This document shows, piece by piece, positions 43,393 through 50,432 of a DNA stretch of 50,432 bases (position 1 is the stretch's first letter; each line of letters starts with the position of its first letter). The translations under genes were made by a program, and so were the position numbers. This stretch comes from Bernardetiaceae bacterium (GTDB lineage Bacteria; Bacteroidota; Bacteroidia; Cytophagales; Thermoflexibacteraceae): contig JANWWZ010000020.1 in assembly GCA_025057115.1 (NCBI GenBank), positions 1 through 50,432 of the forward strand. The letters run 5' to 3'. The notes under the pieces were generated by a model that worked only from the letters and a program-made list of their open reading frames with translations, ran no database searches and was not told the origin of the DNA.

Positions 43393-46302
43393 TTATCGCA
43401 ACGGTACTTCCTGCATTTCATATGCTGCCACAGGGGCGCAAGTGCATACCAAATTTCGGTCGCCGTAGGCATTGTCAATGCGGCTTACTGGAGGCCAAAA
43501 CTTGTTAGCGCGTAAGTGAGGTAATGGATAAGCCGCCTTCTGGCGCGAATATGGTTTATCCCATTGCTCAGAAAGCAACATGTCGGCAGTATGAGGCGCA
43601 TTGCGAAGTACGTTGTTATGGCGGTCAGCGGTGCCTTGTTCTATTTCTGCAATTTCTTTCCGAATGGCTATCATCGCTTGGCAGAAGCGGTCTAATTCCT
43701 GCAGGGTTTCGCTTTCCGTAGGTTCTATCATCATCGTTCCTGGAACGGGAAAAGAAATGGTAGGAGCATGGAACCCATAGTCCATTAAGCGTTTAGCAAT
43801 GTCTTCCACATCGATGCCTATTGACTTGAATGGACGGCAATCGATGATCATTTCATGGGCGCAGCGTCCATTTTTTCCTAAGTAAAGTATTGGGTAATAA
43901 TCCTTTAGCCGATCTTTGATGTAGTTAGCATTTAGGATGGCAATTTCGCTGGCGCGTTTGAGTCCCTCAGCGCCCATCATAGAAATGTACGCATAAGAAA
44001 TAGCTAAGATGGAAGCACTGCCAAAAGGCGCTGCTGAAACAGCGCTAATGGCTCTTTCGCCACCCGTTTTTACAAATACGTGACCAGGCAAGTAAGGGGC
44101 AAGGTGTCGCGCTACGACAATAGGTCCCATGCCTGGACCGCCTCCTCCGTGAGGAATGCAAAACGTTTTATGTAAATTTAAATGACATACATCAGCACCA
44201 ATTGCTTTAGGACTGGTCAAGCCTACTTGTGCGTTCATATTAGCACCATCCATGTACACTTGACCTCCATGTTGGTGAATAATATCACAAATTTGTTGAA
44301 TTTCTTCTTCAAAAACGCCATGAGTAGAAGGATAAGTTACCATCAGGCAAGCAAGCTCGTGGCTATGAGCTTCGGCTTTGGCTTTCAGATCCGCCAAATC
44401 AATATTGCCTTCTTCGTCGCACTTTACTACCACCACTCTCATACCTGCCATGACAGCGCTTGCAGGATTGGTCCCATGAGCAGAAGAAGGGATAAGCGCT
44501 ACGTTCCGATGCCCCTGGCCGCGGTCTTGATGATAAGCGCGAATGACCATCAGTCCCGTATACTCGCCTTGTGCCCCTGAGTTAGGTTGGAATGAAACAG
44601 CCTCTAAACCCGTAATTTGGCAAAGCCATTGCTCTAAAGAGCGAAAAATTTCTTGATAGCCTTTTGCTTGTTCTATAGGAGCAAAAGGATGCAGTTGATT
44701 TAGTTCAGGCCAAGTAATAGGAATCATCTCCGCGGCAGCATTTAATTTCATGGTACAGGAGCCCAGCGGAATCATGCCGTGAACAAGGGAAAAGTCTTTA
44801 TTTTCCAATTGCTTCAAATAGCGAAGCATTTCATGCTCAGAGTGATAAGTATTGAACACAGGGTGAGCAAGAAAATCTGAAGTGCGCCACAAAGCCTCTG
44901 GTAAGGGGGACTCCACTTCATCAGCTGACAAACTAAATTGCAAAGTCGTATTACGAGCTTTTGCAAAAATTGTTACTAGCTCAGTTAGGTCACTCAAAGT
45001 AGTGGTTTCGTTAAGTGCTATGCCGATATGAGGAGGAGCAAGGTCATATTGCAAATTAATGCGTTTTTCTTCTGCTAGCCGGCGAATAACTGCAGTAAGC
45101 TCAGCGTGGCTGTTAATTTGCAAAGTATCAAAAAAATGCTCGTGAGCAAGTTGATAGCCCAACTTCTTAAGGGCTTGAGAGAGCACCACTGCCAGCCCAT
45201 GAATCCGCTGAGCAATGGCTTTCAATCTTTTTGGACCGTGATACATGGCATAAGCTGCCGAAACAATAGCTAACAGCACTTGAGCTGTGCAAATATTGGA
45301 AGTAGCCTTCTCTCGCCTTATGTGTTGCTCTCGCGTCTGCAATGCCATTCGGTAGGCTGGCTTTCCGTGTGCATCTTTAGAAATGCCAATAATCCGTCCA
45401 GGAATTTGGCGTTTGTAGATATCTTTAGTAGCAAAAAATGCTGCATGAGGTCCTCCATAGCCCATAGGCACTCCAAACCGCTGCGCAGAGCCCACTGCTA
45501 CATCTGCCCCCATCTCTCCAGGAGATTTGAGCAGTACCAATGCCATCAAGTCGCATGCTATGGCACAAAGGACTTGCTTATCATGCAAAGCGGCAATAAA
45601 GTCCGTATAATCTTCTACTTTGCCGTTTGCACCAGGGTACTGTAACAGTGCACCAAACAACAGTTCATCAGCAATGTCTACTTCGCAATGGTTGCCAATG
45701 ATTAACTCTATGCCCAGCGGCTGAGCACGAGTTTTAAGCACATCAATGGTTTGAGGCAAGCAGTTGTCCGATACAAAGAAGCGGTATGCTTCTTTCTTCT
45801 CTTTTGGACGGACAGCATAAAGCAGACTCATGGCTTCGGCGGCAGCCGTAGCTTCGTCCAGCAACGAAGCATTAGCCATTTCCATACCCGTAAGCTCAAT
45901 AATCATGGTTTGAAAATTGAGCAACATTTCTAGCCGCCCTTGCGCAATTTCTGCTTGGTAAGGAGTATAAGCAGTGTACCAGCCTGGATTTTCTAAAATA
46001 TTCCGCAGAATGACCGGCGGGGTAAAGCAGGGATGATAACCCAATCCAATGTAGGATTTGAAAATCTGATTTTGTTCAACAATTTTTTTGAAGTGGTCAA
46101 GAAACGCTTCCTCTGTTTGCGGTGAAGGCAAGGAAAGCGGTGAACTATCGTAGATCCCGCTTGGAATGGTTTCTCGCATTAGTGCCTCCACAGAAGGGGC
46201 ATTTACTACCTTCAGCATGTGCTTAATTTGAGCCTCATCAGGTCCGATATGGCGCTGACTGAACAAATCTTTGTAGTGCAAGTGGAGTTTCATCGAAAAC
46301 AA
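43393..46302 (-). CDS. gcvP: Glycine dehydrogenase (decarboxylating), P protein
   Basis: PLP-dependent P protein of the glycine cleavage system, which decarboxylates glycine and passes the aminomethyl group to lipoyl-H protein. At 969 residues it is the fused single-chain form (P1 and P2 in one). Visible features are the N-terminal [17 protein letters not shown], the PLP-binding Lys in [19 protein letters not shown] (around residue 700), and the conserved [19 protein letters not shown] and [16 protein letters not shown]. Start at 46302 (MFSMK) or 46293 (MKLH) is unresolved. gcvT and gcvH are not in the window, so it is not part of a local gcv operon. Confidence 0.97.
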   Translation of the reverse strand: MFSMKLHLHYKDLFSQRHIGPDEAQIKHMLKVVNAPSVEALMRETIPSGIYDSSPLSLPSPQTEEAFLDHFKKIVEQNQIFKSYIGLGYHPCFTPPVILRNILENPGWYTAYTPYQAEIAQGRLEMLLNFQTMIIELTGMEMANASLLDEATAAAEAMSLLYAVRPKEKKEAYRFFVSDNCLPQTIDVLKTRAQPLGIELIIGNHCEVDIADELLFGALLQYPGANGKVEDYTDFIAALHDKQVLCAIACDLMALVLLKSPGEMGADVAVGSAQRFGVPMGYGGPHAAFFATKDIYKRQIPGRIIGISKDAHGKPAYRMALQTREQHIRREKATSNICTAQVLLAIVSAAYAMYHGPKRLKAIAQRIHGLAVVLSQALKKLGYQLAHEHFFDTLQINSHAELTAVIRRLAEEKRINLQYDLAPPHIGIALNETTTLSDLTELVTIFAKARNTTLQFSLSADEVESPLPEALWRTSDFLAHPVFNTYHSEHEMLRYLKQLENKDFSLVHGMIPLGSCTMKLNAAAEMIPITWPELNQLHPFAPIEQAKGYQEIFRSLEQWLCQITGLEAVSFQPNSGAQGEYTGLMVIRAYHQDRGQGHRNVALIPSSAHGTNPASAVMAGMRVVVVKCDEEGNIDLADLKAKAEAHSHELACLMVTYPSTHGVFEEEIQQICDIIHQHGGQVYMDGANMNAQVGLTSPKAIGADVCHLNLHKTFCIPHGGGGPGMGPIVVARHLAPYLPGHVFVKTGGERAISAVSAAPFGSASILAISYAYISMMGAEGLKRASEIAILNANYIKDRLKDYYPILYLGKNGRCAHEMIIDCRPFKSIGIDVEDIAKRLMDYGFHAPTISFPVPGTMMIEPTESETLQELDRFCQAMIAIRKEIAEIEQGTADRHNNVLRNAPHTADMLLSEQWDKPYSRQKAAYPLPHLRANKFWPPVSRIDNAYGDRNLVCTCAPVAAYEMQEVPLR

Positions 46303-46329
46303 AATAGCTTGAAAGACAATAATAACTCA

Positions 46330-46337
46330 CAAAGTTA
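46330..46337 (-). promoter_or_regulatory. -7 element for gcvP
   Basis: On the minus strand TAACTTTG (46337-46330) fully matches TAnnTTTG, 27 bp before the first ATG. No -33 TTG is seen at the right distance. Confidence 0.45.
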
Positions 46338-46369
46338 CACTAATCTTAATGCGCCATGAAAACCTTTTG

Positions 46370-46404
46370 TTTGGATCCTGCCCACCCGATGTGCATTATT
46401 TTTG
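46370..46404 (+). promoter_or_regulatory. Promoter of the T9SS cargo gene
   Basis: TTTG at 46370-46373, a 23-bp spacer and TATTTTTG (full match) at 46397-46404, 33 bp before the ATG at 46438. Confidence 0.5.
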
Positions 46405-46437
46405 CACCTGCCTATCCTGCTATTTTCACAAATCCCC

Positions 46438-48318
46438 ATGAAATACACAAGGCTAAGTGCGCTGCTGATGTTGTTTGCTTTTCCCTTGTCTGCACAAAAC
46501 CCCTTACGACCTTGTTTTAAACTGCCTGCCACAGTAGTATGTGCTCCTGCTACCGTTACACCTATCGACTGTTCTGGAGCTCCACCTAATTTAATCGTAT
46601 ATGACTACGGCGATGGACAATTGAGGCTAGAGAAGAGTTTTACTTTTACCCGTCCAGGAAGATACTCCATTCGGCAAGGGCTCAACACCTTAGGAGCTGG
46701 GGGTAATTTTTCCGAACCCATCGAACTGGTAGTGTTAGAGCCACGCTCTCCAGTGTTTAGCGCACAAGTTTGTAATGAGCGCCGTGCTATAGTGAGGATT
46801 ATGGATAATCATTTCCCTACCTATCAGATTGATTGGGGTGATGGAAGCACACAACTTGCGCAAAGCAACCAGACTTATCAGCATAGTTATAATGCAGAAG
46901 GCAATTTTACCATTACCGTAAAGGGAATTACCGATGGAGATATTACTTGCGGTACTGCTTCGCAACGGATTGAAGTTGTTTTTCGGATTCCTGCTCCTGT
47001 ATTAAAGTCTGTTCAAGTACTTGCCGATGGCAGGGCGCGCATTAGTTACACTCTTCCACCAGGTTTTGCTTATCGCCTCAGACAAGTAAACATTCTCAAC
47101 AATGCCGTAGAAGTGTTTGACCTTCCCGCTGGAAGCACTTCTTTTACTGCCCCTGGCGTTACCTCAGCTTTCGATAGATACACTTACTCCATCGAAGCCG
47201 TTAATCCTTGCGCACCCAACTCCTCGGTAAACTATCTCAATCAAATTACTACGCACTTTTTGCGCGTCATTCCCATGCGGGAAATGAATAGAATAAGTTG
47301 GACTCCCCCCGCCCACTTCGGTTTTTCTTCTTACACCTTGTTTAGAAATGGGGTTAAAATTGGTCAGTGGAGTGATGCCAATATACTGCAGTACGAAGAT
47401 CGGGATATCACCTGCGGAGAAAGGTATTGTTATAGATTAGAAGTAAGTTATTACAATGGAATTGCTATTTCCATCAGTCAAGAAGAGTGCTTCACCACGC
47501 CGCTTATTTCCAATCCTCCACCTTTAAGAGAACCGATGGCAAGCGTAATCAATCAACAAGTGCAACTTACTTGGCAAGTACCCGAGCGGACTCGCATAGC
47601 ACGGCTGCTGGCGCGTAGAATGCTTTCTGGACAAACTGCCCGAGAAATCACCTTGCCTCAAACGCCTCCACCTTTTGTGGACAATAATGTATTTACAAGT
47701 ACGGATGTTGCTTGTTACCAACTTTCTTACATAGACCATTGCGGCAATCAAGCGCCTTGGACACCCACTTTTTGTACTACTGTTCTTACGGGCAGTATCA
47801 GCGGAGATAGCCTGCTGCTCAACTGGCGTCCCTTAAATGGATATAGACTCATAGCCTATACCATCGAGCAACTTGATGAAAAAGGCAATATTGTCAATAT
47901 TTTCCGCCCTACAGGGCAATTATCTTTGTTCATTCCAGTAGATAACTTTGCTCAGCCTGTGCTGCATTTTCGGCTTGCGGCATTGGTTCACACCACCGGT
48001 GGCACGGCAGTTCTTTATAGCAATACTGTTCGCTTGCGCCTCAACCCCAGCGTTACTTTTCCAACTGCTTTTAGCCCTAACAACGATGGTTTAAACGATA
48101 CTTTTGGCGTAACAGCTCGTTTTATCAGTAAATTTTCTTTGCAAATTTTTAACCGATGGGGCGAACTAGTGTATTATTCCGACAATCCTGCCCAGCGCTG
48201 GGACGGCAGTTATAAAGGTAGCATAGTTCCCGCAGGAATATATGCCCTTGTCATTCAAGCAGAAGATGCCTTGGGCAGACCAGTGGAGTACAAAGCTACC
48301 TTACTGATTGCAAAATAA
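46438..48318 (+). CDS. Secreted protein with PKD-like repeats and T9SS type B sorting domain
   Basis: A 626-residue secreted protein. The signal peptide (1-20, ending PLSAQ) is followed by two PKD-like units (YDYGDG and IDWGDGS motifs, about 25-185) and FN3-like beta domains (about 190-520). The C-terminal gliding-motility-associated domain (about 540-626) carries FPTAFSPNNDGLNDTFGV, then LQIFNRWGELVYYSDN and WDGSYKGSIVPAGIYALVI. That C-terminal domain is the type B signal for the type IX secretion system, so the protein goes to the cell surface or medium. ATG at 46438 is preferred to the TTG at 46402, which overlaps the -7 element. Adhesive or structural function is likely; no enzyme motif is seen. 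Confidence 0.93.
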   Translation: MKYTRLSALLMLFAFPLSAQNPLRPCFKLPATVVCAPATVTPIDCSGAPPNLIVYDYGDGQLRLEKSFTFTRPGRYSIRQGLNTLGAGGNFSEPIELVVLEPRSPVFSAQVCNERRAIVRIMDNHFPTYQIDWGDGSTQLAQSNQTYQHSYNAEGNFTITVKGITDGDITCGTASQRIEVVFRIPAPVLKSVQVLADGRARISYTLPPGFAYRLRQVNILNNAVEVFDLPAGSTSFTAPGVTSAFDRYTYSIEAVNPCAPNSSVNYLNQITTHFLRVIPMREMNRISWTPPAHFGFSSYTLFRNGVKIGQWSDANILQYEDRDITCGERYCYRLEVSYYNGIAISISQEECFTTPLISNPPPLREPMASVINQQVQLTWQVPERTRIARLLARRMLSGQTAREITLPQTPPPFVDNNVFTSTDVACYQLSYIDHCGNQAPWTPTFCTTVLTGSISGDSLLLNWRPLNGYRLIAYTIEQLDEKGNIVNIFRPTGQLSLFIPVDNFAQPVLHFRLAALVHTTGGTAVLYSNTVRLRLNPSVTFPTAFSPNNDGLNDTFGVTARFISKFSLQIFNRWGELVYYSDNPAQRWDGSYKGSIVPAGIYALVIQAEDALGRPVEYKATLLIAK

Positions 48319-48333
48319 ATACTGCAACAAAAA

Positions 48334-48365
48334 TTTGGAACTTACCTCAGCCCTGCTTATCTTTG
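48334..48365 (+). promoter_or_regulatory. Promoter of the TonB-family gene
   Basis: TTTG at 48334-48337, a 20-bp spacer and TATCTTTG (full match) at 48358-48365, 32 bp before the ATG. This is the best -33/-7 pair in the window. Confidence 0.65.
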
Positions 48366-48397
48366 AATATATTGACTCGGTGAAACAATAGAAAAAT

Positions 48398-49213
48398 ATG
48401 CTTTCAGTAGTCTTTATTGCCTTGACGGCTCTTATCCTGATCGCCATCCTCATCTATATATTTAACCAACTTCTAGACGCCAATCGAAGAGAACTGCTGA
48501 GTAAGAACATCTCTCACGATGGTGTTACTAAAAAATACGAGGATGTCGATATTCACAAAACCTACTTTGGACCCATCTTTTCCATTAGTTTAGCCATCAG
48601 TTTGGCTGTAATTTTAACAGCTTTTGAATGGAAAACTTACGAAGAGCCTAAAGTTGCCAGTTTAGGAACGCTTCAAGACGTGCCAGAGGAAGTAATTGAA
48701 ATTCCTCCTACCGAGCAGAAGCCCCCGCCGCCTCCGAAAATCGTGGCTCCAGAAATTATAGAAGTACCTGATGAAGAGGACATTAAGCAAGATCTAGAGG
48801 TGGACTTAAGCGTGGAAATCAATCAAAACACGGTTGTACAAAAACAAGAAGTAGTAAAAGTAGTGGAAGCTCCTCCCGTTAAAGAAGAAGAAGTAGAAGA
48901 GGTCTTTACGATTGTAGAAGAAAGTGCCGAACCTATTGGAGGCATGGATGCCTTTTACAAGTATGTGCAAAAGAATTTAAAATATCCTGCCCAAGCTCGC
49001 CGCATGGGAGTAGAAGGAAAAGTGTTTGTGCAATTTGTTATAGACAAAGACGGAAGCATTACTGATGTAAAGGTAGTAAAAGGCATCGGAGCAGGATGCG
49101 ATGAAGAAGCAGTGCGCGTGATTGAAAGCGCTCCTAAGTGGAAACCTGGTAAGCAGCGCGGTCGACCAGTGAAACAGCGCATCGTACTGCCTATTTCTTT
49201 TAAGCTGGGTTAA
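48398..49213 (+). CDS. TonB-family energy transducer with an extra N-terminal membrane segment
   Basis: A 271-residue inner-membrane/periplasmic protein that passes proton-motive energy to TonB-dependent transporters such as SusC. The standard anchor (about residues 57-76), a Pro/Glu/Val-rich spacer with KPPPPPK (about 80-170), and a C-terminal TonB domain (about 185-271; YPAQARRMGVEGKVFVQFVI, then PKWKPGKQRGRPVKQRI) are all visible. Ahead of the anchor is another strongly hydrophobic helix (residues 2-23) and a charged loop, giving two membrane segments where one is usual. There is no internal ATG between them and the promoter supports the first ATG, so the extra segment is probably real. 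A strong terminator follows. Confidence 0.92.
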   Translation: MLSVVFIALTALILIAILIYIFNQLLDANRRELLSKNISHDGVTKKYEDVDIHKTYFGPIFSISLAISLAVILTAFEWKTYEEPKVASLGTLQDVPEEVIEIPPTEQKPPPPPKIVAPEIIEVPDEEDIKQDLEVDLSVEINQNTVVQKQEVVKVVEAPPVKEEEVEEVFTIVEESAEPIGGMDAFYKYVQKNLKYPAQARRMGVEGKVFVQFVIDKDGSITDVKVVKGIGAGCDEEAVRVIESAPKWKPGKQRGRPVKQRIVLPISFKLG

Positions 49214-49235
49214 TAAAAGTTAATTTTCATTCATA

Positions 49236-49271
49236 AAGCGCCGTCAGCAAGTAGAAAGCGGCGCTTTTTTT
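49236..49271 (+). terminator. Intrinsic terminator after the TonB gene
   Basis: A perfect 8-bp stem, AAGCGCCG with CGGCGCTT, encloses a 15-nt loop and is followed by TTTTT. Confidence 0.87.
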
Positions 49272-49305
49272 GTTATCTTTATCGTTACACCAAAGTGAAC
49301 AAATC

Positions 49306-50178
49306 ATGAACGAAATATCGCTTCTGACCTCAAGAGGAAGGTTTTTCGTCCGCGACAGTGGTCAAACTAACAAACCTACTCTGTTACTTCTGCATGGCTG
49401 GCTCGAAAGCTCTTCTACATGGAAAAGCATTCTGCCTTGGCTAAAGGATTATCGCGTTGTGTGCCCAGACCTGCGCGGCATGGGAAATTCTGAAAGAACA
49501 CAAGACTTGCGATTTTACACTAAGCAAAACATCGCGCAAGATATCGTCGCTATAGTTGATGCTCTAGAACTAAATAGCTTTTTTCTGGTAGGACACAATT
49601 GGGGTGGCGTCGTTGCGCAGGAAATTGCTCTAGCAATTCCCGAACAGGTAGAAGCCTTGTGCTTAATGAATACCGTTATTATCAACAATCCTTTAAATAG
49701 TCAACTAGTCGAGAAGGTATTTCACGAAAAACGCTTGTGGCATGAGCACTTCACGCACCAGTCTAACTTTCCTGAAGAGATGATTTTAAGTAAGGAAGAA
49801 ACGTGGCTGCGCCGTCTTTTGCGTCTTTTTGAACAAAAACCTTTTCCCAAAGATTTGCTAGAAGAATATTTGCGTACTCTTCAAATTCCTGGTACTGCTG
49901 CTAGCATATTGAACTATTACCGCGCTGTGTTTGAATACGATTTGCCAAGATGGCAGCAATTGATTCGAAATCAGACTGTCATCCCTGTAAATTGCTTGTA
50001 CCTTCACGGAAGCAGAGATAGCATTATAGCGCCAAATTATTTACAAGGAGCAGAAAAATGTTTCTACGCTTTTGATTACATCCCCCTTGAGGCAGGGCAC
50101 TTTGTGCATGTGGAAAAACCTGCGGAGATAGGGACTTACATCGCCCAGTTTCTTCACCAGCAATCATTTGTTTTTTAG
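49306..50178 (+). CDS. Alpha/beta hydrolase, epoxide hydrolase/dehalogenase-like, Asn at nucleophile
   Basis: A 290-residue cytoplasmic-looking protein with the alpha/beta-hydrolase layout: oxyanion segment LLLHGWLESSSTW (near 30), LRGMGNSE (57-64), nucleophile elbow LVGHNWGGVVAQ (94-105), acid in HGSRDSIIAP, and base His in EAGHFVHVEKP. In epoxide hydrolases the elbow is GHDWGG with Asp as nucleophile; here Asn98 occupies that site (codon AAT at 49597-49599). Activity may be altered or lost, or the family branch may differ. ATG at 49306 is preferred over an upstream TTG inside the terminator. TATCTTTA at 49274-49281 is a near-consensus -7. Confidence 0.88.
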   Translation: MNEISLLTSRGRFFVRDSGQTNKPTLLLLHGWLESSSTWKSILPWLKDYRVVCPDLRGMGNSERTQDLRFYTKQNIAQDIVAIVDALELNSFFLVGHNWGGVVAQEIALAIPEQVEALCLMNTVIINNPLNSQLVEKVFHEKRLWHEHFTHQSNFPEEMILSKEETWLRRLLRLFEQKPFPKDLLEEYLRTLQIPGTAASILNYYRAVFEYDLPRWQQLIRNQTVIPVNCLYLHGSRDSIIAPNYLQGAEKCFYAFDYIPLEAGHFVHVEKPAEIGTYIAQFLHQQSFVF

Positions 50179-50355
50179 TAGGGCAGGAAAAAAATTCAAG
50201 TGCTTTTCTTTGACCACGCTATAGAATCCAAAAGCAAGTAAAATGATCTGAAAATTTCTCCCTCAATTCGCCAACCTCCCTCCGATTCTGTTGAGTCAGC
50301 ACCAAATCAATAAGGAAATTAGTAAATTATACCTCAAACATCAACTTCATTGGCG

Positions 50356-50432
50356 ATGGGAAAGTTCATCAACCCTTACACAGACTTCGGGTTCAAAAAG
50401 CTCTTTGGAGAAGAAGCCAACAAAGACCTCCT
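50356..50432 (+). CDS. Rpn/PD-(D/E)XK nuclease family transposase-like protein, 5' part only
   Basis: Only the first 25 codons are in the window. They read MGKFINPYTDFGFKKLFGEE followed by ANKDL. This N terminus is typical of the Rpn family (recombination-promoting nuclease, annotated as putative transposase), which contains a PD-(D/E)XK nuclease domain and is abundant in Bacteroidota. Its context with an 177-bp gene-free spacer upstream (50179-50355) suggests a separate, possibly mobile unit. The call rests on a short N-terminal match. Confidence 0.7.
   Translation, partial: MGKFINPYTDFGFKKLFGEEANKDL

Overview
The window reads as a chromosomal segment of a Bacteroidota bacterium, most likely of the Cytophagia/Cytophagales type. 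The evidence is a SusC/SusD pair, a protein with a C-terminal gliding/type IX secretion (type B) sorting domain, a DUF5916 outer-membrane protein, an OmpA/PD40 protein, start codons without clear Shine-Dalgarno sequences, and repeated matches to the Bacteroidota promoter (-7 TAnnTTTG, sometimes with a -33 TTG/TTTG about 20 bp upstream). The genus is not identified. Most of the window is dense core genome: no rRNA, tRNA, CRISPR array or complete insertion sequence was seen.

Layout. Positions 1-440 hold a cluster of small palindromic repeats and then the lysS promoter. Positions 441-3764 carry lysS, a small membrane protein and the translation operon infC-rpmI-rplT, closed by a strong terminator. 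Positions 3848-7516 carry a discoidin/PD40/OmpA envelope protein and a Do-family periplasmic protease. Positions 7661-11666 hold two tandem secreted paralogues of unknown function, then a histidine kinase and response regulator. Positions 11663-14928 hold an AraC-type regulator divergent from a DUF5916 protein, with a 21-bp-spaced direct repeat between them. Positions 14929-18236 hold a two-domain glyoxalase-fold protein, a DksA/TraR-like protein, scpB and an RluB/RsuA-type pseudouridine synthase. Positions 18273-24915 hold a secreted alpha/beta hydrolase, an O-methyltransferase, a large LysM protein with an apparently dead transglycosylase domain, and an unknown exported protein. Positions 24982-29942 hold pyrH-frr, pyrD, a lipoprotein, mnmA and a Uma2-family nuclease, followed by a second palindrome-rich spacer.

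Positions 30267-35766 hold an exported TIM-barrel isomerase, a long-chain polyprenyl diphosphate synthase, a DUF6702 protein, and an operon of an exported class V aminotransferase with a membrane-bound PP2C phosphatase. Positions 36052-43283 hold a TPR protein, a membrane dipeptidase and a SusC/SusD pair. Positions 43393-50178 hold gcvP, a T9SS type B cargo protein, a TonB protein with an extra N-terminal membrane segment, and an alpha/beta hydrolase with Asn at the nucleophile position. The window ends inside an Rpn-type nuclease/transposase gene.

The genes form two functional sets. One is housekeeping: translation initiation and recycling, tRNA modification, pyrimidine and isoprenoid synthesis, glycine cleavage and chromosome segregation. 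The other is a Bacteroidota envelope set: TonB, SusCD, T9SS cargo, a PorE-like OmpA protein, a LysM protein and a Do protease. I found no clear-cut novel defence or mobile system. The most promising leads are the AraC-box-like repeats at 12632-12667, the two secreted paralogues beside a two-component system, the inactive-looking SLT/LysM protein, the MASE2-like/SpoIIE phosphatase, the Asn-nucleophile hydrolase and the palindromic repeat family.
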